Source: Croceitalea dokdonensis DOKDO 023
GTDB taxonomy: Bacteria > Bacteroidota > Bacteroidia > Flavobacteriales > Flavobacteriaceae
Reading direction: 5' to 3'
DNA length: 64,000 bases
NCBI RefSeq assembly: GCF_001306415.1
Contig: NZ_LDJX01000009.1
Coordinates: forward strand, 38,536 to 102,535
Shown: positions 16,962 through 25,394 of the stretch, piece after piece
Numbering within the stretch: the stretch's first letter is position 1
How the letters are laid out: each line of letters starts with the position of its first letter
Position numbers and translations under genes: made by a program
The notes under the pieces: model-generated
What the model was told of the DNA's origin: nothing
Database searches by the model: none
What the model saw: the letters and a program-made list of their open reading frames with translations, nothing else

Positions 16962-18857
16962 TTATTTATAAATAAGTACGGAAAGTGGTGGAATGGTGAG
17001 CTCAATGGACCGTTCCCTCCCGTTCCATGGCTTATCTGAAGGTTTTACCGTTTTTTTACCAATACCACTACCGGCATATTTTTTGTCATCACTGTTAAAA
17101 ATACACCTTAACTGTTTTGATGTTGGGACACCAATGCGATACTTTTCCCGAGGTACTGGGGTAAAATTGCCGATAACGATAAGGTCATCCTTAGGGTCAT
17201 TTCCTTTTCTAATGTAGGTCATCACGGAATTTTCATGGTCGTTGTAGGAAATCCACTCAAAACCTTCTGGACTAAATTGCTTTTGGTAGAGCGCCGGCTC
17301 TCCCTTATATATGGCATTTAAATCTTGGATGGTCTTCTGTATACCAGAGTGGAAATCATAGTTGGTTAAATGCCAATCCAGACTTTGTTCAAAGTTCCAC
17401 TCTGACGTCTGCCCAAATTCCCCTCCCATAAAAACAAGGTTTGCTCCGGGATGTGTGAACATATAACCAAATAGAACCCGCAAATTGGCAAAGCGCTGCC
17501 ATTCATCACCCGGCATTCGGTATACCAGGGATTTTTTGCCATAGACTACTTCATCATGCGAAAAAGGCAGCATAAAGTTTTCAGTAAAGGCGTAGGTCAT
17601 GCTAAAGGTAAGGTCGTTTTGATGGTGCTTACGGTAGATAGGTTCTTTTTTAAAGTATTCCAAGGTGTCATGCATCCATCCCATCATCCACTTCATCCCA
17701 AATCCGAGTCCTCCAAAATGTACGGGCTTAGAAACCCCTGTAAAGGCGGTAGATTCTTCGGCTATGGTTTGTACGCCACTAAAACTGGCATACACCTCTT
17801 GGTTCATCTCCCTAATAAAGGACATGGCTTCCAAATTCTCATTATTTCCGTACATGTTGGGCTCCCATTCGCCATCTTCCCTGGAATAATCCAAATAAAG
17901 CATGGAAGCAACAGCATCTACCCGCAGACCATCTACGTGAAATTGGTCTAACCAAAAAATGGCATTACTGATGAGAAATGCCCTGACCTCGTTCCTACCG
18001 TAATTAAAAATTAGGCTTTTCCAGTCTGGGTGATACCCCTTGCGCCTGTCCGGATGCTCATATAGATGGGAGCCATCAAAATAACCAAGGCCATGGGCAT
18101 CTTCTGGAAAGTGGGAAGGAACCCAATCCAAAATAATACCTATACCCGCCTGATGGAATTTATCTACCAATAGCTTAAAATCCTCTGGTTTTCCAAATCT
18201 TGAAGTTGGGGCAAAATACCCCGTAAGTTGGTACCCCCAAGAAGGATCGTAGGGAAATTCCATTATTGGCATTAATTCAATATGCGTAAAACCCATTTTT
18301 TTGACATAGGCCACTAAATCCTCCGCAAGTTCCGCGTAGGATAAAAATTCATTGGCCGCATTCCTTTTCCATGATCCAAGATGCACCTCATAAACGGAAT
18401 AAGGTTGGTCCAAGGCGTTATGTTTCTCACGTGTTTCCATCCAATCCCTGTCCTTCCAATCATAGGCGGCCTCCCAAACCACAGAAGCGGTTTTAGGTGG
18501 ATGTTCGCAATAGCGCGCAAATGGATCCGCCTTCTCCGTGACTATATCGTTGTTGTTGGAAACAATTTTGTACTTATAAATTTCACCTTGCCCCACAGCA
18601 GGTATAAAACCTTCCCAGATTCCAGAACTGTCCCACCGTACGTTAAGTTTGTGGGCAATATCATCCCACCCATTAAAATTACCGACCACTGCAACAGATT
18701 TGGCCGTAGGTGCCCATACCGCAAAATAGGTGCCTGCTACACCATTGACCTCCGTTGGGTGGGATCCCAACTTATCGTACAAACGAAAATGCTTTCCAGA
18801 TTTGAATAGATTGATATCAAACTCTGAAAAAAAACTGTGCGGAATTACTGAAGACAT
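16962..18857 (-). CDS. glgB: 1,4-alpha-glucan branching enzyme
   Basis: A 631-residue GH13 subfamily branching enzyme that makes alpha-1,6 branches in glycogen. It has an N-terminal CBM48 domain (about 35-130, VAVVGNFNGWD) and a catalytic barrel. The nucleophile is Asp314 in LRVDAVASM and the acid/base Glu367 in TIAEEST, and the third acid lies in FSHDEVVYG. The length is a short type without the second N-terminal module of E. coli GlgB. glgA and glgC are not in this window. It is the first gene of a minus-strand run with GH31 and M48. Confidence 0.96.
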   Translation of the reverse strand: MSSVIPHSFFSEFDINLFKSGKHFRLYDKLGSHPTEVNGVAGTYFAVWAPTAKSVAVVGNFNGWDDIAHKLNVRWDSSGIWEGFIPAVGQGEIYKYKIVSNNNDIVTEKADPFARYCEHPPKTASVVWEAAYDWKDRDWMETREKHNALDQPYSVYEVHLGSWKRNAANEFLSYAELAEDLVAYVKKMGFTHIELMPIMEFPYDPSWGYQLTGYFAPTSRFGKPEDFKLLVDKFHQAGIGIILDWVPSHFPEDAHGLGYFDGSHLYEHPDRRKGYHPDWKSLIFNYGRNEVRAFLISNAIFWLDQFHVDGLRVDAVASMLYLDYSREDGEWEPNMYGNNENLEAMSFIREMNQEVYASFSGVQTIAEESTAFTGVSKPVHFGGLGFGMKWMMGWMHDTLEYFKKEPIYRKHHQNDLTFSMTYAFTENFMLPFSHDEVVYGKKSLVYRMPGDEWQRFANLRVLFGYMFTHPGANLVFMGGEFGQTSEWNFEQSLDWHLTNYDFHSGIQKTIQDLNAIYKGEPALYQKQFSPEGFEWISYNDHENSVMTYIRKGNDPKDDLIVIGNFTPVPREKYRIGVPTSKQLRCIFNSDDKKYAGSGIGKKTVKPSDKPWNGRERSIELTIPPLSVLIYK

Positions 18858-19012
18858 AGCTTTAAAATTATGTAAGGTGCAATATTACCATTCTTTGCAC
18901 AAGTTATAGAAAATGTGATGTTTCTTTTAAAAAAATCTCCGAAACAAAATAAATGGAACGCTTTTTGGTTGATGTATGAACATACAACGATAAATCACTA
19001 AATCTGTATACT

Positions 19013-19582
19013 ATGAAAACCATAAAATTAATTTCTAGCTTATTTTCAATTGTACTACTGTTCTCTTGCACAGGTCCCCAAGGCCCTCCTGGATTTGATG
19101 GATTGGATGGAAGAGATGGATTAAATGGCCTTGATGGCGTTAACATACTTGGCCAAGTGGTAGAGGTGGAAGGAACCTTTAGCGATGCCAACGATTATTC
19201 CATCTTCTTTGAATTCCCTGAGAGTATAGAAGTGTTTGAATCAGACCTGGTATTGGTTTACCTCCTTTTTGAGTCGGTTGATGATCCTGAAGGTGGTGCA
19301 CCAATAGACGTATGGCGTTTATTGCCGCAGACCCGAATTTTAGATCAGGGCTTGTTGCAGTACAACTATGACCACACCTTTTTAGACGTCAATATTTTTT
19401 TGGAATCCGATTTTGATCTCAGTACACTGCCAGCAGGGGATACGGACAACCAAGTATTTAGAATTGCAGTGGTACCCGCAGATTTTGGTACCAATGGAAC
19501 TATTGACGTTAACAATTTAGATGAGGTGATGGGAGCCCTAAAACTAGATTTCAATAGTGTAGAAAAAATAGGTTTGGATTAA
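19013..19582 (+). CDS. Lipoprotein with short collagen-like segment
   Basis: A 189-residue lipoprotein. The signal ends LLFSCTG (lipobox Cys19) and is followed at once by seven Gly-X-Y triplets (residues 21-41: GPQGPPGFDGLDGRDG and on), then a non-repetitive domain of about 145 residues rich in Asp and aromatics. Short collagen-like lipoproteins of this kind are common in flavobacteria, but their function is unknown. The gene is monocistronic, divergent from glgB and followed by a strong terminator. Confidence 0.8.
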   Translation: MKTIKLISSLFSIVLLFSCTGPQGPPGFDGLDGRDGLNGLDGVNILGQVVEVEGTFSDANDYSIFFEFPESIEVFESDLVLVYLLFESVDDPEGGAPIDVWRLLPQTRILDQGLLQYNYDHTFLDVNIFLESDFDLSTLPAGDTDNQVFRIAVVPADFGTNGTIDVNNLDEVMGALKLDFNSVEKIGLD

Positions 19583-19637
19583 CATATTGGTTCATACTTC
19601 CAATGGCGGTTGTTGAATCAAATCTTATAAGTACGTT

Positions 19638-19668
19638 AAAAACCCATTTCTCACCGAAATGGGTTTTT
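19638..19668 (+). terminator. Terminator of the collagen-like lipoprotein gene
   Basis: A 13-bp stem (19638-19650 with 19656-19668) and a 5-nt loop, ending in TTTTT and followed by ATTTTA, 56 bp past the stop. Confidence 0.9.
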
Positions 19669-19718
19669 ATTTTACACTAATTTTGAAAGGAATCTAAAAA
19701 CTTACAGACCATACGGCT

Positions 19719-20219
19719 ATGAAAAAGTACGGATTATTATTGACCCTTGTGACCTTGGTAGCTTGCCAGGGCACCTCTCAAAAGAACAATACCGCCCAGG
19801 CCAGCAATACGGAGGATAACGTGTTCTCAGTGACCAAGACAGATGAAGAATGGCGGAAGGAACTAACCGAAATGGAATACTATGTACTAAGAAAGGCAGC
19901 AACAGAAAACGCCTTTAGCAGTGACTTACTCAACAATAAGGAAAAGGGGACCTACGTCTGCGCGGGTTGTGCAACCCCACTGTTTAGAAGTGAGAACAAA
20001 TTTAAATCTGGCACAGGTTGGCCATCCTTTGACCAAGAAATTGAAGGTAACGTTGCCTATGATGTAGATTATAAGATAGGTTATGCCAGAACGGAAGAGC
20101 ACTGCGCTACTTGTGGCGGGCATTTGGGACATGTTTTTAATGATGGGCCTAGCGAAACCACGGGAAAAAGACACTGCATCAATGGGGTTGCCCTGGATTT
20201 TGTTCCAGATGAACAATAA
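19719..20219 (+). CDS. msrB: Peptide methionine-R-sulfoxide reductase, lipoprotein form
   Basis: MsrB reduces methionine-R-sulfoxide in proteins. This 166-residue copy has a lipoprotein signal (TLVACQG, Cys16), so it acts in the envelope. The zinc cysteines are C81, C84, C129 and C132, and the catalytic Cys is C153 in RHCIN. The position that holds the resolving Cys in many MsrBs is Thr99 (SGTGWPSF), so recycling must differ from that of its neighbour. A -7-like TAATTTTG lies at 19678-19685, without a clear -33. It is followed 93 bp later by a second msrB. Confidence 0.94.
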   Translation: MKKYGLLLTLVTLVACQGTSQKNNTAQASNTEDNVFSVTKTDEEWRKELTEMEYYVLRKAATENAFSSDLLNNKEKGTYVCAGCATPLFRSENKFKSGTGWPSFDQEIEGNVAYDVDYKIGYARTEEHCATCGGHLGHVFNDGPSETTGKRHCINGVALDFVPDEQ

Positions 20220-20312
20220 ATAAAATAGAAAGTTGGCGATAATACGTGTTGGGCAAGATAGGCCAACAAGGTATCACCGCGATACTTCAAAAACCAAACA
20301 CAGAGCTAGAAA

Positions 20313-20720
20313 ATGAGTACCTACGGAGTTGAAAAAAGCGAAGAAACCTGGAAAAAAGAGCTTTCCGCAGAAGAATACTATGTTTTGCGCCAAAAAGGCA
20401 CGGAAAGGCCCCATACGGGAAAATTCAACCTTCATTTTGAGAAGGGTGATTACCATTGTAAAGCCTGCAACGCCAAACTATTTGAAAGTGAGCATAAATT
20501 TGAAAGTGGCTGTGGTTGGCCTTCCTTTGATGAGGCGGTGCCCGGTGCCATTGAGTATATCAAGGACACTAGCCATGGTATGATACGGACAGAAACCGTC
20601 TGTGCCAATTGTGGAAGCCATTTAGGCCATGTTTTCAATGATGGACCACGGGAAACCACCGGGCAACGCTACTGCATCAACTCTGTAAGCATCGATTTTG
20701 ATGCCAAGACCAGTGGATAG
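20313..20720 (+). CDS. msrB: Peptide methionine-R-sulfoxide reductase, cytoplasmic form
   Basis: A 135-residue MsrB without export signal. The zinc cysteines are C49, C52, C97 and C100, the catalytic Cys is C121 in RYCIN, and a Cys at 67 (SGCGWPSF) sits at the usual resolving position, which supports thioredoxin-linked recycling. It pairs with the envelope copy just upstream, so the two proteins likely repair the same damage in two compartments. The gap of 93 bp contains no clear terminator. Confidence 0.94.
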   Translation: MSTYGVEKSEETWKKELSAEEYYVLRQKGTERPHTGKFNLHFEKGDYHCKACNAKLFESEHKFESGCGWPSFDEAVPGAIEYIKDTSHGMIRTETVCANCGSHLGHVFNDGPRETTGQRYCINSVSIDFDAKTSG

Positions 20721-20818
20721 TATTAAAGCCGCGTCGTACTTTTTTAAGTAAAAACAGCGTCACAAGTGTAGGTTAAATTGTGATATGTCTGGTAACAAGT
20801 TCTACCCCTAGGTTCTAT

Positions 20819-20850
20819 TTGTTTATTGCTGATAGAATTTCGTATTTTTG
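20819..20850 (+). promoter_or_regulatory. lpdA promoter
   Basis: TTG (20819-20821), 21 nt, TATTTTTG (20843-20850): an exact flavobacterial promoter 33 nt upstream of the lpdA ATG, with transcription predicted to start near 20857. Confidence 0.75.
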
Positions 20851-20882
20851 CACCTCGTTTTACGCAACTAAAATCTAGATAA

Positions 20883-22271
20883 ATGAGCAAGTTTGATATT
20901 ATTGTTTTAGGTAGTGGCCCAGGCGGATATGTAACCGCAATCAGAGCATCACAATTGGGCTTTAAAACTGCTATTGTGGAAAAGGAAAGTCTAGGTGGCG
21001 TTTGTTTAAACTGGGGTTGTATCCCTACAAAAGCCCTATTAAAATCCGCACAGGTATTTGAATATTTAAAACATGCTGAGGATTACGGACTTAGTGCCAA
21101 AAAAGTAGAACATGATTTTGATGCGGTGGTAAAAAGAAGCCGTGGTGTGGCAGACGGTATGAGTAAGGGAGTACAGTTCTTAATGAAAAAGAACAAAATT
21201 GAGGTACTCAATGGTTACGGTAGGCTTTTACCAGGCAAAAAAGTGATGGTAAAAGGGGAACACGGACAAGCAGAATACAGTGCGGACCATATTATTATTG
21301 CCACTGGTGCCCGCAGCAGGGAATTGCCCAGTTTACCCCAAGACGGTAAAAAGGTTATAGGTTACCGCGATGCCATGACCTTAAAAAAACAACCCAAGAA
21401 AATGATTGTTGTGGGCAGTGGGGCCATTGGTATTGAGTTTGCATATTTCTACAATAGTATGGGTACGGAAGTTACCGTGGTGGAGTATTTGCCCAACATT
21501 GTTCCGGTAGAGGATGAGGAGGTGTCCAAACAGTTGGAACGTACCTTTAAAAAGAACGGCATAAAAATTAAAACCTCGGCTGAAGTTACCAAGGTAGACA
21601 CTTCTGGTGATGGTGTAAAAGCTACCGTTAAAACCAGTAAAGGGGAGGAAGTACTGGAGGCAGATATTGTGCTCTCTGCCGTAGGAATTAAAACCAATAT
21701 TGAAAACATAGGATTGGAAGATGTTGGCATTGCGGTGGACAGGGATAAGATTTTGGTCAATGATTACTACCAAACCAATATTCCGGGCTATTACGCCATT
21801 GGGGACGTAACCCCTGGCCAAGCCTTGGCGCACGTTGCCTCTGCGGAAGGAATTCTATGTGTGGAGAAGCTGGCAGGTATGCACGTAGAACCTTTGGATT
21901 ATGGCAATATTCCCGGGTGTACGTATTGCCATCCAGAGATAGCATCTGTGGGACTTACCGAAAAACAAGCCCGGGAAAAAGGGCTTGATATTAAAGTTGG
22001 GAAATTTCCATTTTCGGCAAGCGGGAAGGCAAAAGCTTCTGGCACCTCCGACGGATTTGTAAAGGTGATTTTTGATGCTAAGTATGGAGAATGGTTGGGC
22101 TGCCATATGATCGGTGCCGGCGTAACCGATATGATTGCCGAAGCAGTGGTGGCCAGAAAACTGGAAACCACTGGCCATGAAGTCTTAAAGGCCGTTCACC
22201 CACACCCAACCATGAGTGAAGCTGTGATGGAGGCCGTTGCGGCCGCCTATGATGAGGTGATTCATTTATAA
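20883..22271 (+). CDS. lpdA: Dihydrolipoyl dehydrogenase
   Basis: A 462-residue flavoprotein, the E3 subunit of 2-oxoacid dehydrogenase complexes, which reoxidises dihydrolipoamide with NAD+. The FAD motif GSGPGG is at 10-15, the redox disulfide is C41 and C46 in GGVCLNWGCIP, the NAD motif is VGSGAIGIEF, and the C-terminal catalytic segment is HPHPTMSEAV. It is full length. It is separate from any E1/E2 genes in this window, so it may serve several complexes. Confidence 0.95.
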   Translation: MSKFDIIVLGSGPGGYVTAIRASQLGFKTAIVEKESLGGVCLNWGCIPTKALLKSAQVFEYLKHAEDYGLSAKKVEHDFDAVVKRSRGVADGMSKGVQFLMKKNKIEVLNGYGRLLPGKKVMVKGEHGQAEYSADHIIIATGARSRELPSLPQDGKKVIGYRDAMTLKKQPKKMIVVGSGAIGIEFAYFYNSMGTEVTVVEYLPNIVPVEDEEVSKQLERTFKKNGIKIKTSAEVTKVDTSGDGVKATVKTSKGEEVLEADIVLSAVGIKTNIENIGLEDVGIAVDRDKILVNDYYQTNIPGYYAIGDVTPGQALAHVASAEGILCVEKLAGMHVEPLDYGNIPGCTYCHPEIASVGLTEKQAREKGLDIKVGKFPFSASGKAKASGTSDGFVKVIFDAKYGEWLGCHMIGAGVTDMIAEAVVARKLETTGHEVLKAVHPHPTMSEAVMEAVAAAYDEVIHL

Positions 22272-22386
22272 TCCGTGTACCCTTTGGCGACCATAGGCAT
22301 TTAACAGCCTACAAGGGGTATTGCAGTTGCCGCCAAAAGTGTATTGCGGTGTAAAATGTAGACAGAAAACGAAAACAGAATGCCCT

Positions 22387-22668
22387 ATGTTAAAGCTATT
22401 TAAGAGTGTAGCCATTCTAGAAGGTATTTCCTATTTACTCCTTTTTGGACTCACCATGCCTTTAAAATATTGGGCGGATATGGGTGGGCCCAACAAAATT
22501 GTGGGGTATGCACACGGGATTCTATTTATCGCATATGTCGTGGTTGCTTTTCTGTTTTGGTACGATAGGAAGTGGAGCATTAAAAGGCTGTTTATTTTGA
22601 TGGCAGCCTCCCTACTGCCTTTTGCCACTTTTTATGTGGACAAGAAATATTTGTCAGGATTACAGTAG
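22387..22668 (+). CDS. DUF3817 small membrane protein
   Basis: A 93-residue protein with three hydrophobic segments. It starts MLKLFKSVAILEG, with KYWADMGGPNKIVGYAHG in the middle, which is the pattern of the DUF3817 integral membrane family. An in-frame ATG at 22321 would add 22 hydrophilic residues and is not favoured. Its last 9 bp overlap the end of the convergent aroQ gene. The function is unknown. Confidence 0.8.
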   Translation: MLKLFKSVAILEGISYLLLFGLTMPLKYWADMGGPNKIVGYAHGILFIAYVVVAFLFWYDRKWSIKRLFILMAASLLPFATFYVDKKYLSGLQ

Positions 22669-23076
22669 GAAGCTTTGTATGGCCAAATCATAACTTTGCA
22701 TTCCAAAACCCAGAATAACCCCTTTGGCCACGGGCGCAATATAGCTCACCTGCCTAAATTCTTCGCGTTGGTGGGTATTGGAGATATGTACCTCAACCAC
22801 AGGAGTTGCAATGGCCTTTACGGCATCTCCTAAACCTACAGAGGTGTGGGTGTACGCCGCGGCATTTAGGATAACACCATCAAACGTGAAACCTACTTCA
22901 TGCAACTTATCAATCAGTTCGCCCTCTATGTTGGACTGGAAATAAGTTAGGTCCACTTGCGGAAATCTTGGTTTAAGAAGATTAAAATAATCCTCAAAAG
23001 ATTCACTACCATATATCTGTGGCTCTCTCTTGCCCAAGAGATTTAAATTGGGACCGTTGATGATGATGATTTTCAT
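22660..23076 (-). CDS. aroQ: 3-dehydroquinate dehydratase, type II
   Basis: A 138-residue enzyme of the shikimate pathway that removes water from 3-dehydroquinate. It carries the type II signatures INGPNLNLLGKREP at the N-terminus (with the active-site Arg and Tyr in EPQIYG), the NAAAYTHTSVGLGDA block, and VEVHISN. Its stop overlaps that of the DUF3817 gene. aroE lies far away at 55.8 kb, so the pathway genes are scattered. Confidence 0.95.
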   Translation of the reverse strand: MKIIIINGPNLNLLGKREPQIYGSESFEDYFNLLKPRFPQVDLTYFQSNIEGELIDKLHEVGFTFDGVILNAAAYTHTSVGLGDAVKAIATPVVEVHISNTHQREEFRQVSYIAPVAKGVILGFGMQSYDLAIQSFLL

Positions 23077-23110
23077 AGGTTAAAAATAACGAATATTCAG
23101 AAGCATAAAA

Positions 23111-23133
23111 AAAGCGACATGTTCTGTCGCTTT
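23111..23133 (-). terminator. Terminator of the 23159-23641 outer-membrane protein gene
   Basis: A 9-bp stem (23111-23119 with 23125-23133) and a 5-nt loop, followed on the minus strand by seven T. It also separates this gene from aroQ. Confidence 0.85.
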
Positions 23134-23158
23134 AATTTACGTAATATCTTGCCTCAAT

Positions 23159-23641
23159 TTACCAAGCGTATCCTAAAGACACTCCTAGCCCTACGGCGGT
23201 AGAATTGATGGAAACCGCCAAACTGTCAGAATCCCCCGTTACAAAGGACAGACCTGCGAATACATCCAATAAAAAATGCTCACCAAAAATCCATTGGTGC
23301 CCTGCCTGACCACCTACAGATAGAAAACCTGCAGAATTATCAAAATCATCGGAAAGGGACACATAACCAGCAGTAGGTCCCGCGTGCCAGCCGTTTAACG
23401 CATCTTTACTAGAAAAGTAAAAACGATATTCAGCTCCTATTCCAAATCCGTTGGCATCTCCAATATTATAGAATAGTCCTGAAACTGTTGCGGACTGGCT
23501 TTCATTGACCTCGAACTCATAACCCGCGTTCGCAATGCCAAAGGCTAATCCTATAGGGTTTGCTTTTATGGCATGTTCCTGAGCATGTCCGGTCATAAAA
23601 CTACCTAATCCTAATACTGCTACAATAAATAATTTTTTCAT
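23159..23641 (-). CDS. Small outer-membrane beta-barrel protein
   Basis: A 160-residue exported protein with a signal peptide (ending near GHAQEHA). The mature part alternates hydrophobic and polar residues, has several Gly-aromatic turns (for example IGAEYRFYF), and ends with LGVSLGYAW, an aromatic C-terminus typical of outer-membrane barrels. No enzyme or partner is indicated. It is monocistronic, with a clear terminator. Confidence 0.7.
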   Translation of the reverse strand: MKKLFIVAVLGLGSFMTGHAQEHAIKANPIGLAFGIANAGYEFEVNESQSATVSGLFYNIGDANGFGIGAEYRFYFSSKDALNGWHAGPTAGYVSLSDDFDNSAGFLSVGGQAGHQWIFGEHFLLDVFAGLSFVTGDSDSLAVSINSTAVGLGVSLGYAW

Positions 23642-23701
23642 AAAGGAAATTTTGGTTGAATTAAATATAAAAATAAAGTATATAACTTTTAAAACTAAGA
23701 G

Positions 23702-24217
23702 TCAAAATAAGAACAATATCCCTACCAACGCAGTTGAAAACGTGGATTCCCTGCCAAAACTGGCATAGGAAACATTCAGTTCCGTCACCCCATTGATATC
23801 CACACCCACCACAGGTCTAAAATAAAGTCCGCCCTCATTTCCTTCGTTAATGCCTACGGCATACCCCAAATCCCCGCCAAGCTTAAAACCACTGGTGGGG
23901 TACACCCTTAAGGCTGCGGCAATGGGTATGTACTGAAAGTTATCAAACTCCGTTTCTATGGTGACCCCCGCGTTGGAGATGGTTTCCTTCTCTCCAAAAG
24001 CGTTAAAAAAACCCGTACTAAAACCCAAATCTATTTCCCTGGACACGCCCCAAAGTTGCTGCACCTCCAGGCCTAGATTTAAACTATAGGCTTCGGACAA
24101 ATCCCCTAAAACAATACCTCCTGTAAGGCCCGCCCTAAAATTAGTTCGGTCTACCTGGGCATTCAGGGTAATAACGGAAAGGAACAAAAAAATTGAGCTT
24201 AGGGTAAAAAGCTTCAT
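23702..24217 (-). CDS. Outer-membrane beta-barrel protein
   Basis: A 171-residue protein whose signal peptide ends near ITLNAQ. The mature part has barrel-like strands (LRVYPTSGFKLGGDLGYAVG) and ends ALVGILFLF, which is consistent with an outer-membrane protein. The start at 24217 (MKLFTLSS) is favoured over the upstream ATG at 24313, which would place 32 non-signal residues in front. It is divergent from xerD. The function is unknown. Confidence 0.65.
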   Translation of the reverse strand: MKLFTLSSIFLFLSVITLNAQVDRTNFRAGLTGGIVLGDLSEAYSLNLGLEVQQLWGVSREIDLGFSTGFFNAFGEKETISNAGVTIETEFDNFQYIPIAAALRVYPTSGFKLGGDLGYAVGINEGNEGGLYFRPVVGVDINGVTELNVSYASFGRESTFSTALVGILFLF

Positions 24218-24341
24218 AATATTGACTGGTTTTGATTGGTAACATAAAAACGCAGTCTGGAACATTTTATTTCCATATGGTGATAAAAACCAATCAGTCA
24301 GACACCACATCAAATTAACTCCATGTAGTATCTTTAGGCCT

Positions 24342-25244
24342 ATGACTTGGCAAAATGCGTTACTGGATTATAAAAACTACCTTAAAATTGAGCGTGGACT
24401 TGCAGATAATTCCATACAGAACTACAACTACGATTTGGTAAAGCTTGTCCATTTTCTTGAGGCCAATGATAGTAAGTCCACTCCTACCAATATTACAAAA
24501 GAAGTGGTTCAACGTTTTGTGTACGAATTGCCCAACCTAGTGAATGCACGGTCCCAAGCCCGCATTATTTCTGGACTAAAAGGTTTTTTTAATTATTTGG
24601 TCTTTGAAGATTACCGGGAGGACAACCCTATGGATCTTATTGAATCCCCAAAAATTGGACGTAAGCTCCCAGACACCTTAAGCAAGGAAGAAATTGATGC
24701 CCTCATTGCGGCGATAGACCTTTCCAAGCCAGAAGGGGAAAGAAACCGCGCGATGATTGAAACCCTATACAGTTGTGGGTTGCGGGTTTCGGAATTGATT
24801 CATTTAAAAATTTCCGACCTCTATTTTGATGAAGGTTTTATCAAAGTCACCGGGAAGGGAAACAAACAGCGGTTGGTTCCCATATCAGAAATCAATAAAA
24901 AATATATTAACCTGTACAAGAGTTTGGTACGGGTCCATGTAAACATAATGAAGGGCCATGAGGATTTTTTATTTTTGAACAGAAGGGGCAAACAACTTTC
25001 CCGCGCCATGATTTTTACCATTGTAAAGAATTTGGCAACGACTATCGGCTTAAAAAAAACGATTAGCCCCCATACCTTTAGACACTCCTTTGCCACCCAT
25101 TTATTGGAAAATGGGGCAGACCTCAGGGCAATTCAACAAATGCTGGGACATGAAAGCATTACCACAACAGAGGTTTATGTGCATGTTGGGCGCAAACATT
25201 TGGCAGAGGTATTGCAAAAATTCCACCCAAGAGAGGCTTTCTAG
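24342..25244 (+). CDS. xerD: Tyrosine recombinase XerD
   Basis: A 300-residue site-specific recombinase that resolves chromosome dimers at dif with FtsK. The core-binding domain (about 1-90) precedes the catalytic domain. All catalytic residues are present: Arg148 (GLRVSEL), Lys172 (GKGNKQR), His244 and Arg247 (SPHTFRHSF), His270 (MLGHES) and Tyr279 (TEVYVHV). Its standard length and complete active site argue for the housekeeping recombinase and against a phage or transposon integrase, and no mobile-element neighbours are seen. Confidence 0.9.
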   Translation: MTWQNALLDYKNYLKIERGLADNSIQNYNYDLVKLVHFLEANDSKSTPTNITKEVVQRFVYELPNLVNARSQARIISGLKGFFNYLVFEDYREDNPMDLIESPKIGRKLPDTLSKEEIDALIAAIDLSKPEGERNRAMIETLYSCGLRVSELIHLKISDLYFDEGFIKVTGKGNKQRLVPISEINKKYINLYKSLVRVHVNIMKGHEDFLFLNRRGKQLSRAMIFTIVKNLATTIGLKKTISPHTFRHSFATHLLENGADLRAIQQMLGHESITTTEVYVHVGRKHLAEVLQKFHPREAF

Positions 25245-25394
25245 GCCGCACCCCAAACTATCCCAAATGTAAAAGCTATGACAGGATATTGCTTATGTTT
25301 GGCTGCCACAAACCTTAAATTACATACATGAATTGAATCCTAGGAAGTAAGAACGGTCTAATTGAAATATATTTGCCACTTTAATTTTACGTAA

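Noticed and set aside
22660..22668. Overlapping stop ends of DUF3817 and aroQ as a regulatory antisense system
   Set aside because: A 9-bp overlap of convergent genes is common in compact genomes and no other signal is present.
24342..25244. XerD as a phage or transposon integrase
   Set aside because: It has the length and motifs of housekeeping XerD, and no attachment sites, inverted repeats or mobile genes are next to it.
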